This document shows, in pieces, positions 23,853 to 36,222 of a DNA stretch of 64,000 bases; the stretch's first letter is position 1; the number at the start of each line of letters is the position of its first letter. Source of the stretch: Bryum argenteum (lineage: Eukaryota > Streptophyta > Bryopsida > Bryales > Bryaceae); assembly GCA_037043015.1 (NCBI GenBank), contig CM073324.1, forward strand, positions 18,864,097 through 18,928,096, given 5' to 3'. A program made the translations under genes and the position numbers. A model generated the notes under the pieces. The model was given only the letters and a program-made list of their open reading frames with translations, had not been told where the DNA came from and did not search any database.

Positions 23853-23927
<75 letters not shown>

Positions 23928-24420
23928 AAAAAAAGAAAGAAAATAGATTCCAACCGTACAATCTTGTGATAGACTTACCGTGGGTTATGTGAAAACTTAT
24001 TTTAGGTCACGTGTATAAAATTTGGAGCCTTGAGGCCTCATAAAATGCAAGATCATGATAATATAACAAAAAATCTACATGTCAATCATTTTCACTTTGA
24101 GGTAGAAATACTGCCAACAACCAATTACAATAAAAAGACCTTTAATTAGAAAGTTGTTCACCTTCATCTCATACACACTTTGTACCTAAAAAATAAATCA
24201 CTAAGCAACTTTTGTGGCTCATTTTATAAACTTGCAATGGTAATAGCTGCCCAAAATCTTGTAAAGGAAAAATAATCTAAAGCATAATGAAAGTGACATT
24301 ATGATCTCATAAGAGTGATCTTGGAATGAAGTGCAACAACTTTTGAGTAGATTTTTATTTTTTATTTTTTATTTTTTTTATTTTTTATTCGAATCATACT
24401 GGCATTATACTTCTAGCGAT
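23633..24420 (-). mobile_element. TTAA-TIR element, copy E (minus, invaded by A-rich tract)
   Basis: The outer end at 23633 reads TATACCCCTAAATGCCC, a mutated terminal repeat. Reverse-complemented, 23940-24400 follows the right half of the complete element: GATTATTTTTCCTTT, TATTACCATTGCAAG, GAGATGAAGGTGAACAACTT, CCTCAAAGTGAAAATGA, ATGAGGCCTC and CACAAGATTGTACGGTTG. Between end and body sits a purine tract of about 220 bp (23724-23940) with one uninterrupted run of about 73 A. The left part of the element is missing or unrecognisable. Confidence 0.65.
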
Positions 24421-27400
24421 GAAACTCACGTGTGAGAAAAAATTAAAAAATTGTATATATATGATATAACATTTAAGAAATAAATTTAGTTGGAATGATG
24501 ACATACATGTATGTTATTTCTTAGAGCACCTTCATAGAGACCGACATGAATTTTTTTCCCCTTATTCTATAGCTATTCCCTTTTAAGTATACGGACCACA
24601 CAGTGTGGATATATTTTCCAATATGGCCTTTCAACTTGGAAGAACCATGTGAGGACCGAATAATAGCTCTTTTGACATATTTGAGAATTTTTTTGATCAT
24701 TCAAAGATAAACAACAAAAGAATCCTCAAATATTGATCGGAAACCTCCAATAGAGACTTCCTACTAGTCACTTGAAATGGCAAAAAAATGTCCTCGAGTA
24801 TCACTTACAAATCTCCAATAGAGACTTCGTACCAATCACTTAAAATGGCAACACGACCTGGTTCATTACGTGGACATGCACTTACTCTTTGCCACTCATG
24901 TGAAAAGGTGGATTGGGATGCACTTAACCAAATACGTCAGAAAGGGAGAAGGTAGCTATTGCTTCCTCTTACATGAAGCCAAGCTGTAAGCACACCTCAA
25001 AGTCCTTTGCGATGACGACACGTTGCTTCTTAAATACCAATGAGTAGGTAGGAACTAGTACAATGCTCACCTTGTGGACGAGAGACAAGTGGGTAATCCT
25101 TCACTATTGCTCATATATCTTGTGACCATAAATATCAAACGTAAACCAAAATATTTCTAAATCGAAGCCAACCTCCAAACAAATGAGGACCACCAAACAT
25201 ATGAGGTCTTCTAATGTACTATACCATACGCTCGTAAAAAGGAATCACCAGATACTAACAATGAAAGCCCATATCGGGGTATTGAATAAAAGAGTATGCA
25301 ATTGCCGGTTCTCACGAGACACTATCACCGGCACTAGCACTAGCCTCCTTAGCAACTCAACTCCTCTTGTCAGCAGCAGAAAAGGATTTCTCATACTATT
25401 AAGATCCCTTTCCAAGTAGTATCAAAAACAAGAATACCAATACAAAGCCCATGGCTACAAGGAAGATTAGACTACACCTACAAAGAGAGAGGATTTTTCA
25501 TACTCTGGACATCATAACCACTCAAGTCAAACGTGTGCAGATGTCGATCATTCATAACGCATTCCTTTCGGCGTGGTACAAGTGGACTGAATACCACTGT
25601 TGTATGTTTTTCCTAACGTTTTTTTTCTATCCTGTGCGGTTGCCCTGAAATGATGATGATATTGTTTTAGGTTGAAATCTACGACCAACTTGGTATCAGA
25701 CACGCAACCTAGAAACTTCCAACTCCTGTCCAGCTCCAGTTGCTTTGACTGAGGGAAATCATCGTACAGAACTTGATTTCAAGACCAACTGTTTTGCACC
25801 AGTCCATCTGCAATCTTTCTGATGAGATTCTGATCCTCCTCAAAACGTTTCCACTTTGTGGAGAGTTTCCACTTAGACTCTTCTAAGCACAAGGTTCATT
25901 AGACACGCATAAAAAGGGAACAATCAAGAAATTAAAGGAGTCCGATGGATCTCTTGAATACAATTTCCACACTGGTAAACAATGAATGAATAAAGTTTCT
26001 CCTGAGCTGAAACATTACATCGTCGACGAAAAGTTTTCTGCAGTGTACCACGATTAGAGGAAAACAGCAAAATCATGACTGACGCCTTGAATCCGACTTC
26101 ATGATATCAAAGTACACCTTCGAACTTATGTTTCCTGCTCTTCTCGTGACTCTTGTGATTTTCAGTACCCTAACATTTCTGAGTGCTGAAATTGAGCTGC
26201 TTTTTTCCTTCTCCAGTATCAATATGCAACATATCAACCTATTGGATTTGCACACCAGTGCTCAATTCTAGCGGATGATGTGCACAAACTAGAGAATGAG
26301 AGAGAATGAAGACAATCAGAGTTTCTTCACTCGATGTTGCTCTTCATTTGCCGACATAATTATCTTTTCGTTTCGATTTGAACAGATAGGGGAAGCGGCA
26401 TGATGGGTTCAAGCTCTGCAATAATCAGGTGAACCTTTCTCTTGAAGGAGAAGTAAAACTTGATTGGAATTCGATCCTCCTTGTTTGGAATTCGATCCTC
26501 CTTCTTCGTTCACGCCTAATCAAGAGTGGTATCAGGTCACGTTCAAGTATGATTGTGTGAAATTATATCATACTTTCAGATAATGAATGTTATGATTGCA
26601 GTACTGAACATTGCTGAATAATATCGGTATCTAACTTCTCTGACTTTGATATTATGGAATTAAAAGACAGAAATTACAGCGTTCTCTGCAGGAAGCAGCA
26701 TCCTTCTCTTCGCATGTTGATCAATCCCTGAAGCTTTTGGTGTTTTATGGGAGCTTGAAACCTCAAAAATGCGATTTTCCGCCTCTATGCGCTTCCTTGT
26801 TCCTAAGTGAGTAAGGAATATGTTCATGTAATTTTTATCCTCGTAGAGTCTATAAAACTTGAAGAAATGCTTGATTTTGCCAAATCTGCAATGCAAGACT
26901 AGGTAACACGCTTCTCTGAGCACACTTTGCATCATATGGGGTAGTTGGTCTCGCCCTCCAGACTCGCCCAAAATCGCTTACGGTGCAGAAGAGAGGCCCG
27001 TTCTCTATTACACTTCGACACCCAGTTTATTGATTTTCGGCATTCGAGAGAAATTAGATTTAAAAAGTTTTGCTTTTGAATTCACTTTCGAAATTATTAC
27101 TTTAGGATTTGTACAAAGTAACTGGATTACAATGGTGAAACATGTTCCATGTTCAAAAACCCTAAAACAGTGAAGTGCATGTTTTAAATTCATAAAATCT
27201 CAGATGGAACTTAAACGTTTACCACACAAATTAGATTGGATTAGGGATCCAACTCTACAAATACTATCAATAAGTGACCTCCAATGAAGAAGTTTCAGCT
27301 CTTCAAAGTCTCAACTTGTCATCGAAAATGTCAATTTACAACACCACGCATATAAAGGAGTCCAACTAATCCAAACGAAAGAGAAAGGGTTGAGGTTTTA

Positions 27401-27712
27401 GCCGATCTTGCATCTTCAGGAAGTTAAGACATCAGAAGACATTGCTTTTCCAGAATTTTTATTTCTTGATAGGTTGAATGTACTGTTTACTATACTGAGT
27501 TCTTCAACAAGATAATATTTTTAATCCATTGATATTTAAGACTTTTGGGACTATTTGCTAAATTGATACAATTCATACAACTTTGGACTTTCTATCTATA
27601 AATCGGGAAAATTTATAAATGATGTTAGGTAAAAATTTACAAATGATTTATTATATAGTAATAGTATGCCCTGCGGCATTGCGACGCTCATACAAATAAA
27701 TTTCAATATTTA
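24421..27712. other. Long intergenic stretch with no supported gene
   Basis: No exon chain or RNA gene is recognised. CTCCAATAGAGACTTC is duplicated at about 24747 and 24812. TGGAATTCGATCCTCCTT is tandemly duplicated at 26464-26503, just before TGGTATCAGGTC at 26527, which resembles a tRNA-Met primer-binding site. A second weak match lies at 25690 (TTGGTATCAGACAC). These could mark leaders of decayed LTR elements, but no gag or pol follows. Confidence 0.35.
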
Positions 27713-27905
27713 TGAGGTCATAAATACTTCAAAATTTAATATCTTGGTATCACTTGATTTGTCTCCCAATCCGATTGTTATCCATAAATCTACAAAAAGA
27801 AACCCGCTTCCTACGACACCTCATGCACCCGATTTGACGGGCCGTCCCCGTGATCATAATGTCACAAAACAAAACAAATCAATTACCTGCCTTGAATAAT
27901 AGATT
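27713..27905 (+). repeat. Dispersed 'AATATCTTGG' repeat, copy 1
   Basis: Shares with three other segments (27998, 28636 and 42083) an ordered set of words: ATACTTCAAAATTTAATATC, CCGATTGTTATCCATAAATC, CGACACCTCATGCACC, ATCATAATGTCAC and AAACAAATCAATTACCTGCC. It has no coding frame. It is an unclassified repeat of about 190-220 bp. Confidence 0.65.
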
Positions 27906-27997
27906 ATGTAGCTCAAGACGACCTAATTATTACATGGTTGAGTTCCCTTGTTTTCCTGTTGAATCTCAAATTAAGCCATTTAGTAATTTCTCGTGAT

Positions 27998-28212
27998 TGG
28001 GGGGCCATAATTACTTGAAAATTCAATATCTTGGGATCCGTCGACTCGTTTTGCGATCCAATCGTTTTCCATATCTCCACAAAATCATTTCCTCCCAACG
28101 ACATTTAAGGCAACCCAATCCAACAAGTAGTTCTGTGAATCATAATCATAGTGTCACTCGCAAATCAAAACAAAACAAACTTTCTCCCTCAAACAATAGA
28201 CTAATATGGCCC
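27998..28212 (+). repeat. Dispersed 'AATATCTTGG' repeat, copy 2
   Basis: Second member of the family, directly followed by the 370-bp TTAA-TIR element at 28231. Key words are TTACTTGAAAATTCAATATC, CAATCGTTTTCCATATC, AATCATAATCATAGTGTCAC and CAAAACAAAACAAAC. Confidence 0.65.
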
Positions 28213-28230
28213 ACGGCGTTGCTACAAGTA

Positions 28231-28600
28231 TTAACCCTTAAACGCCCTTGGGGTCTAAAACGGGCAGCCCAAAATTGGATCACAGCATCTTTTGGACTTG
28301 GGCATCATGAATAGTGCACTTTTTGAACTTGGGCATCATGAATGGACCAATCAATGATGAGCTTGCAACCTCCTATAAGGTTATGTACCACCTTAACCTA
28401 CCTACCACAATCCTTTCAAAGCACAAAATCCATCATACAAATTGTGATTTGAATTGTAAAAATTCACTTCTTGAATGCATCATAAGATGGTGACCAGTTT
28501 GACATCAAAATATAAGTGAAAAGTTGAGTACAGTGAGAGCTACAGGGAAGATTCTGTTGGAATCAAGCCCCTCTGGCTTGCTTGGGCGTTTAAGGGTTAA
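28231..28600. mobile_element. 370-bp TTAA-TIR element with perfect 17-bp ends
   Basis: Starts TTAACCCTTAAACGCCC and ends GGGCGTTTAAGGGTTAA, a perfect 17-bp inverted repeat including TTAA at both borders. If TTAA is the target duplication, the true terminal repeat is CCCTTAAACGCCC. The interior has no open frame of note. It sits exactly between two members of the 'AATATCTTGG' repeat, which suggests insertion into an older repeat array. Border TTAA plus a CCC-type end is what the piggyBac superfamily produces. Confidence 0.8.
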
Positions 28601-28635
28601 CTTTATCATTTGGTGATTTTTGTAATTTTTGGTGA

Positions 28636-28856
28636 TTTGGGGGCTGTAAATACTTCAAGCTTCAATATCTCAAGACTGGTAGGCCTATTTTGGGATCCGA
28701 TTTTCTTCGCCAACTCTACCAGAAGAAAAAAAACTACTACCAATGACACCTCATGCATACAACCCAATCACACTTGAGTTGCCCAAGATTATAATGTTGC
28801 TCGCAATACAAAACAAACTACATGCCTCAAATAGTCTTATGATCGGTAAATATTAG
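28636..28856 (+). repeat. Dispersed 'AATATCTTGG' repeat, copy 3
   Basis: Third member, with words AAATACTTCAAGCTTCAATA, TTTTGGGATCCGATTTTCTT, GACACCTCATGCATAC, GATTATAATGTTGCTCGC and ATACAAAACAAACTACATGC in the same order as copies 1 and 2. Confidence 0.65.
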
Positions 28857-30187
28857 TTTAAACTAATTGTTATTTGCAGTAATAAGATACAAACATTGTC
28901 GTAAACATATTACATCTAATATAAAGCTCATGTATTTGCATATGATCTTTGATTTGTCAATTACCAACAAGTTGAATATATCATATATGAGTGTTAAGGC
29001 TACCATAGGCATTACATGGGTTTTTGTAACAAACTTATAAAATTATTTTTTTCAAATGAACTTAAGCTCGCGAGAGTACAAAACATTAAACATATTCGTA
29101 TTAAAAATTAAATTATGTTAAGTATGAGAGTATTAACAATTTGATGTTTTATGCAATCTGACAAGATTTTGAAGAAAAAATACCATGTGAAGTTGTGAAC
29201 CGGTGCATAATTTATGATAGCAATTTTTTTTATATATTTTTAATGCTTTATCTTTTTCAATTGATTTTAATTAGTTAGTTATATCAAGTCTAATAGTTAT
29301 CCAATAACTAGGTTAGATTACTTTGCACACAATACATTATATCATGAGTAAATTTAACACATATAGCCAATTATTCAAAATAAAAGAATTATCTAAACAA
29401 TGCCCATACACACAAGGAATTAAATCTACATTCACAATGTTTTAAAATAATATTAATAATAATAAAATTGTGAATTATTTTAAAAATAAAATTTGAGTAA
29501 TAAAATTCTCACATTAGATAAATAACAAGTAAGAAATAAAATACCAATCCTTAGTTGCGAAATATAAATGGTAATAATGTCAAATAATTTTATAAAAAAA
29601 TATAGATTTTCAATTCAAGAGTTTATTTTCTATGCCGATTCTGGTTCTTTGCGACACCAATACTATTTAATGTATTTAGCAATTTTCAGTCTAGTCTATC
29701 GGCATTTAATTTCAATTTTGATTGATTTAATTTCTGTCGAACCAGCCTATTCCATACGGTACTAGATAAAAATTTATCGAATATATTAGGAATTATATTA
29801 CTTTTAAATTACTTAAATAAAATAATCATTATCTAAACATATTCTCCACTATTTCTAGATTGTTGTATAAATATTATGAATAATTGAGCTACTATGATAG
29901 AGTATTGTTTACATCATTCATTTACATTGATTCATTACTGTGGATACTTATTTAATGCTAAATAGTTGATGTAAGTAAAGTTTTTAGATATAATTCATAT
30001 TGAGAGTTTTGACCATGTCAACACTAGCAATACAACAATTAAATCATGTAGGTAACCAGACCCTAATTCTCATTTACAACAATCATATACGTACAATATG
30101 GATTCACCTAAGTTGTTGCTCCTATGACATTAAAATGGTTGGTTGTAGAAGCTTCTGCTCTCGGCTTGATCTCTTGTCCACTCTCAT
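28857..30187. other. Very AT-rich intergenic DNA
   Basis: No gene or clear repeat. Open frames such as 29568-29765 look like chance in AT-rich sequence. Confidence 0.4.
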
Positions 30188-30664
30188 TTATTGTCCAGTC
30201 CTAGGCTGTCCTCCTGAGTTGACCTTACAGTAACTGATCGGTGCATGCTTGGTAGTATGACTACTACTCCTTCCAGGCATCCACGTGTCACATCCATTTG
30301 TGTTGTTTGCATCATTTCTCCTAAACTGGAATTGTGTGCACTCCTTGTTGTCACCATTGTTTTTTGAAGGCCAAATTCCTCTAACTAAACTATAGAGCAA
30401 TGGACTAATACATGTCTTGTACCTTTGAGGTACCCTCTCAACCCACCCAAGGATCCCACTAAGGTGATAGTAGAACAAATGTCGTAATCCACTATGGGAG
30501 TCTCTCTTTTGAATCTTCTTACGATAAGGCAACTCAAGAACATAGATGCTGTTCAATAGGGTCTTCAAAAGCTCAATTTGTACACTATCTAACCCCTTTT
30601 CTTGAACTCTCCACCTCTCAATCTCTTGTTTGGCCGCCACTACTAAGTCCATTGAGTGATCCAT
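30188..30664 (-). CDS. Hypothetical single-exon open frame, 158 residues
   Basis: A complete ATG-to-stop frame of 477 bp in otherwise stop-rich DNA. The protein begins MDHSMDLVVAAKQEIERWRV. The first ~50 residues look helical, followed by LPYRKKIQKRDSHSGLRHLF and a polar, Asn/Ser-rich C-terminus. I recognise no domain, signal peptide or membrane segment. It could be a lineage-specific gene, an exon, or a fragment of a transposon-encoded protein. The frame length is the only support. Confidence 0.3.
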   Translation of the reverse strand: MDHSMDLVVAAKQEIERWRVQEKGLDSVQIELLKTLLNSIYVLELPYRKKIQKRDSHSGLRHLFYYHLSGILGWVERVPQRYKTCISPLLYSLVRGIWPSKNNGDNKECTQFQFRRNDANNTNGCDTWMPGRSSSHTTKHAPISYCKVNSGGQPRTGQ

Positions 30665-31256
30665 GCTTGATAGGAGAAGTAAAAAAGGTAAGTAGGAAAG
30701 TTGGACTTTTTGTCCATTTGTATATGCATTTGGTAATTGCGATATAAAGTTTTAGCTTTCTAATTTGGATCCAATTTATGGCATGACGTGCTTTTGGTAG
30801 AATAGGTATGTAGTAATTGAGAATCAAATTTTGAATCTTGAACTAATTCTTATATTTGTGTTAAAAATGTTAAATCACAAATGCTGAAATTTATAGAGTA
30901 CTAAAATATGGATCCCTATTTGATGTTGCAATCTATTCTTTTAGCAAAAGTGCAGTGGGTGGAAGAAACTTTATGAGCTGAGAAGAGTAGAGAGTAAGAC
31001 GCCCCTTCGTAAGAGTAGTAAATGAATGAGCCACCAATTCTTTCTAAATCAAGACTTCTCTTCACACAATCTTGCTCATTAAACTAATTTCTTTCTAAAA
31101 TTTAAAAGCACACCCAACTACCCAAAGTCTAACCAAAGTATTAAAATTTGACAAATTTTTGCAAATTCAACCTCAAGACCAAAACCTTTCTCCTTGTAAA
31201 ATGCTATACAAAATTCACAAAATCACCTACAATAACAAGAAAAGCACTAGAGTAAA
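30665..31256. other. Intergenic, nothing recognised
   Basis: AT-rich DNA with no supported feature. Confidence 0.4.
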
Positions 31257-31282
31257 TTCAACCCGTTTACCCACGGTACGGG

Positions 31283-31324
<42 letters not shown>

Positions 31325-31427
31325 GGCGGATAAAAACTCAACTTGATGACAAAATGGCAGCACTCCAAACATCCCACAGGGTCATCCAGAATGTAGAAAA
31401 ATGACATCGGGACGTTTAGGGGTTCAA
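31257..31427 (-). mobile_element. 171-bp TTAA-TIR derivative carrying a poly(A) tract
   Basis: Read on the minus strand it starts TTGAACCCCTAAACGTCCC, then GATGTCATTTTTCTACATT and GGATG, as in the complete copy at 47401. It ends GGGTAAACGGGTTGAA. Both borders carry TTCAA (31257-31261 and 31423-31427). The middle is replaced by an uninterrupted run of about 41 A on the plus strand (31283-31323). It is an extreme internal-deletion derivative. Confidence 0.65.
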
Positions 31428-32804
31428 CATAACTCTATAATAGGCAATGACATGTTGAAATTGAGTTTTCAATGCAAAAAACAATACACCTTTTAATAAT
31501 TAAAAATATACTACAACATCAAAAATCACATTATCAAAATTTGATGCATGCAAATATGTAAATCTAAATACCGGTATATAACTTTCAATTATTTAAATCC
31601 TATCTCATATTCAAGTTTAATTTTTACAATGTGGTGTTTTACCTTGAATTTTTCAACTTGTCTATAAAGGTTATATATTATACTTTTATAAGCATGTAAA
31701 ATTATTTACATAACATATCAAGTATAAATGTACAAAATTATTACCCTAAAAATGCTATGAGAAGCAAACCTTGTAATATTTAGTTGAAGGTTATTTAATT
31801 GAAGATTTTCAATAAGACAATAATCAAATTTTAGAAATGTTTCATAACTAAGATTCATATTAAAAATGAAAGACTTCATAAGTTCAATCTTACATGTAAA
31901 TTTAAATAACTTAGCATACACAAAACACATGATGTTGGCATACACCGCAAGTTTTTGTTATTTATTTAGAATATATGGTTGTTATTGATGAGGTTGGAGT
32001 ATTTTTTTGAGTTGATAATACTATAATTGTATATACTAATTTATGAGATATTTATTCTTAGGAATAAAATTTTAATGTAAAATATATATAAAGTTGAATA
32101 TGCATTGTAGTATATCAATCTAATTAAAGATTTTATTACATCAATGTTGCAATGATTAAATTTTAAGTTAAACTCTCTAAACGTTACAACTAGATTTATG
32201 CATATGCATTCAATCATAATACACTTATAAAAAATACACAAATATATTGGTTCTAATTGTCATGTCGAAATGCACAATGTCATTTTTAATATGCAATTTA
32301 TAACGATTTAATATAGTTTGATCAAATAATAAAAAGTTTGGAATATGTACATAAAATTGTTACCATCAATATAAACCTCATAAACTCAACTATAAGTCTT
32401 TATAAAAAAAGATTGTATAAAAACTACCAATTGATGAACTTTGTTAAATTAAAATATTGTGAAATAGATTTTTTAGAATCTTGAAAAAAAAAAATTAAAA
32501 AAATGTCAATATTTGTGTGAGAGTGTGTGAGCGCTTTTTTCCTGAAGTATTGTTTATTGTAGCTTTTATCAATGAAGCGTTAGTAAATGATCTCATCTTG
32601 AGGTAATTTGACTAAATCAAGATAATCTAATTATAAATTCAATATGCATATTAGGTGTTAGTTGTTGAGAGGTCTTATGTAGAATGTTTGGCGCAAAATT
32701 AAGCTTACGGTTAGATTTAGTGAATAATAAGAATGACTAGAGGAGAGAAGATATCCTTGTGAATTCAACGAATAGATAAAGAAGGATTGTAAGAAGGAAG
32801 ACCC
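31428..32804. other. AT-rich intergenic DNA
   Basis: No supported gene, RNA or repeat in this stretch. Confidence 0.4.
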
Positions 32805-33357
32805 CTTGCACTCAAAAGCATCCCTTGATTTCAAAACATCTTGGATCTTGTCAAGGTTTCTACCACTAAAACTAGACTCTAGTTGGAATCTATTCCAAAT
32901 TATACAGTTGAACTTAACGGCTGATGAAGGAGATATAGCTTCCCAAAAATCATCCATTTTTATCTTTATTCCTAATTATCGTTACAATATCAATACCAAA
33001 GTTATTTGGATCAAGAAGCTGCCACTCAAAATGTTGGAAATCATCTTAAGTTCATGATTATGGAAAAGCATTCATAAATTACTATCTTTGATTTTATATA
33101 ATTGACTCGCAATGATAAAAGATGTGTTATCTTTGAAATCCCATAACCGAAAGCTTCTTTCACTAAAATGCATGTCATTGATTCATACTATATTTTATGG
33201 GTTAGAGATTTTAAAAATACCACTTAGACTTGATTTGGGACCCAACCCAAGTGGTTCTGTCAAAAACAAAGTTTGAATGAAGAAGTGATGGCTCTTCAAA
33301 ATTTATGCCCTTCATCCAAAATGTAAAATAATGATATTGGGGACGTTAAGGGGTTAA
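32805..33357 (-). mobile_element. TTAA-TIR element, copy C (minus, right end lost)
   Basis: The left terminal repeat lies at high coordinates: reverse-complemented it reads TTAACCCCTTAACGTCCCC, with TTAA at 33354-33357. Then follow GATGAAGGGCATAAATTTTG, GAGCCATCACTTCTTCATTC, CCCAAATCAAGTCTAAGTGG, the CTATATCTCCTTCATC block and AGTGGTAGAAACCTTGACAA. Similarity to other copies stops at about 32805, so the right third is missing. Confidence 0.75.
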
Positions 33358-33729
33358 ATGCTCAAGCTCGCTCTAGTCAATTACAAGCCTCCCAAACCTT
33401 GTTTCATTGAATTGAAAAAAATGATGAAAATTTATGTGTGTAACCTTAAAACTTTCAAGTTGGTTCATCTATTCATGTAATTGAATGGTTGCATCAAAAG
33501 AAGAAAATGCATTAAGGAACATCTCGAGGTTTGTCCACTCAATTTTAGATGTTAACTAGAGGAAGGAGGAAGGGTTATTAGACTTCAAGGCTTAAGGACA
33601 ATACATTGGCGTGATCATAAAAAATTGAGTTCAACTATTAACTTAGAGATATAAGGTAAAAATTGATTGCATTCCAACTATTTAGTTGTTACCAATTAGT
33701 TCTTATTGATTTGTAAACCACGGGTGTCT

Positions 33730-34110
33730 TAGAACTACAATGTGTAGTAGACTGTTGAGCAACCAAAACAATACTTTAGAGTTGAATATGTAGCAAAAAT
33801 AAATGATGCTTGGTTTAGTTAGAAGCAAGTCGGTGATTGAGAATGTTTGAGGAAGCATTTAGCCAAGACTGCATAATCTACACAGAAACAACTTTGTTTT
33901 GGGCTTCCATTGAGGCGGTCTACATTCACAATTTATCATTTGTAGTAAATGATTTGATTAGAAGCTATTATTATTACGTATGGTAGTACACTTGGTGAGA
34001 TATGTCCATCTATTTTCAAATGAAAAATTGTGAGATGATGTTGTTTTCAGGCCTCAAAGTGTTCATTCTTCTAAAAATCAGCACATTGATGTTTAATAAT
34101 TACATTTAAC
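33730..34110 (+). pseudogene. Decayed copia RNase H fragment
   Basis: In broken frames the plus strand gives LQCVVDC.ATKTI..VEYVAKINDAWF, the cognate of the SKLQ..VALSTTEAEYVA region. About 260 bp later CAAAGTGTTCATTCTTCTAA and CAGCACATTGATGTT correspond to the NP.FH.RTKHIDV motif. Stops and shifts interrupt throughout. Confidence 0.5.
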
Positions 34111-36222
34111 GGTAAGTTTCTAAGGTTGAAGTTTTAATTATTAAACCAATATCTACTTCAAAGAAAATATTCATAAGATTATAACTTGGCATTGTTATAT
34201 CAAGTAGAAAAATAAGATAAGATCTCAAGATTCTCCATATGGAGCTCCTGCACTGATAGGGTTCCATGTAATCTTGACTAGACAGTGGTGGTCTTTAAGT
34301 TGTCAAATCCTCAAATTTTGTATAAAATTCAATCTTCAATCTTCAATATCCAAAGGAACATTAAAAATACAAAAATTTAATAAAAATATTGAAGAATTCT
34401 TCTTTAACAAGTGGCATTAAAAATTATAGATTCTCCAAGTTTAGAACTCAAAAATCACAACATTATTGTGCATCACAAGATCTTCGCATCATTATATGCC
34501 ATTCTAAGTGTCAATTCATTTACTATTCAACCCCTATATAGTTGGATGCACAACAAGCTCTTTGCTCATAGCTCTTAACAAGAACAAAATACACTCAAGA
34601 GTACTCAAAGAGTCTTATATCACTGTCCTTGTATTCTAATTAGTACCCTTCATGGAGATTCAAAGAACTATTTGGGATTGAATTTATAATGTGATAAAGT
34701 TACAAAAATCAAAACTTACACAATTGAAAGTCAATGCACTTTTAAAAATTATTTTATGGAAACGAAGCATGAACTAATCTTCCTTTTCAGACTTCCTTTC
34801 TACTCCTTCAAAGTCAAATGATCCCTTTTCCTTTTTACCTCAAATAACTCCATCATTCTCGATTACCCATAGTCATTTTCATCCAAAATTCCTTTTTACT
34901 CTTTCCCAATATGGAAACTACATGCCGAGATCCCTTCTTCCACTATACACCCAAGGAAAAATTAATAAACTAGACTCTAAACTATCATACTTGCAAATTT
35001 TAAAAACCACAAAAAAAATAAAGAGTACTTGAAAGCTACTTGAAAGAGTACTTGAATATCCTAATCAGATGCCATTGTCAGTGGCCCCTCAGAGATTCTA
35101 AAGATCGACTGCTAACAATAGGAGTTGAATCTACCAAAAACTTCCGTAAAATCTACAAAACCAACATCTAAGAAAGGAAGAGATCTACGAGTAGTCATAG
35201 ATTCAGAATCGGGATCTAAATCTCCTACTGTAGAGCGAATCTACAAACAGTGGTAGATTCAGAATCGAGATATAAATCTACAACTGTAGAACGAATCTAC
35301 TGCCGGTGAGATTCTTCGGTGGCTCTTAGAAAGCAGCCCTGCGCGCCGGGCTCGCGCTTTCGGATGAGCCGGGAGCCACTTTGTCCCGATGAATTCAGGC
35401 TCCGGACGAAGATGCTACGACTATAGCAGCGGTGAAGATCGTGCATTCGTGCACTGAAGGGACATGGTTGACCCTGTGCCGTTTATAGCGATTGAAAAGG
35501 ATCAATGGGGATCTCAGGGCGGGGCAACTTGGATCTCAGGATACAGAAAGGGGCCATTCTGCCTTTCAGTTGCATCGGCTCCCCTCATGCGCGGCGCTGC
35601 TTTTGCTTACCTGCTCCTGACTCTCCAAAAGGTCGATGATCTCCATGCAGATTGGCTGCTATGGCACAGACGTATTTTTCGATTGGGGGAAGAATTTTTT
35701 TTCAAAAAAATTAAAAAAAAAACAACAGAAGGTCGATGAGAAAGCAACCACTGGTATCACTATTTTTAGTCTACCATGAATCACTCGATTCTTTCAGACC
35801 AGCCGACTGTCTCTCTCAAGGATGTCTTAAGACCAATCCAGGTTCCCTTCTTTCGGCTTCATTTGCCGTTTCAGAAGTGCTCTTCGAACCACTTTCGACG
35901 TTGCAGACATATTCTTGCTGCTGCAGTGATCGCGACCTTTGAAGTTTGAGGTAATTTTGCGACTAAGCCACGTAGCCGTTGATAATACCATAAAGCTCAA
36001 TTTGTTTGATCTTGTGGTGCATGATTGGTGTTACTGTAGTCGGTGAATTGGGGGAGAGTTCAAGTACCGTGAAAGATTCGGAGAATGTTGTTTGAGGGTG
36101 TTTAAAGTGCAGTGCTGTGTGCAGATGAGTTTGCTTGTGGCGATGGCGAGTTCGAGGTGGTCAAGCTGATAAGGGAGGTTTGAGGAATTAGGGTAGGTTT
36201 GGTGTGAGGAGTTTGGGTCGCA
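34111..36222. other. Intergenic DNA and PHT1 upstream region
   Basis: No gene recognised. At 35195-35300 a unit of about 65 bp containing TAGATTCAGAATCG, TAAATCT and GTAGA(G/A)CGAATCTAC is present twice in tandem. 35320-35460 is GC-rich. The last 200 bp should contain the PHT1 promoter. I looked for the phosphate-response motif GNATATNC in 35900-36222 and did not find a clean match. Confidence 0.4.

Noticed and set aside
23692..23961. Phe-rich minus-strand open frames
   Set aside because: They are the translation of the A-rich tract on the opposite strand, not genes.
26460..26540. tRNA gene or LTR leader suggested by GAATTCGATCCTCC words and TGGTATCAGGTC
   Set aside because: No cloverleaf can be built around the B-box-like words, and no gag or second LTR follows the primer-site-like word.
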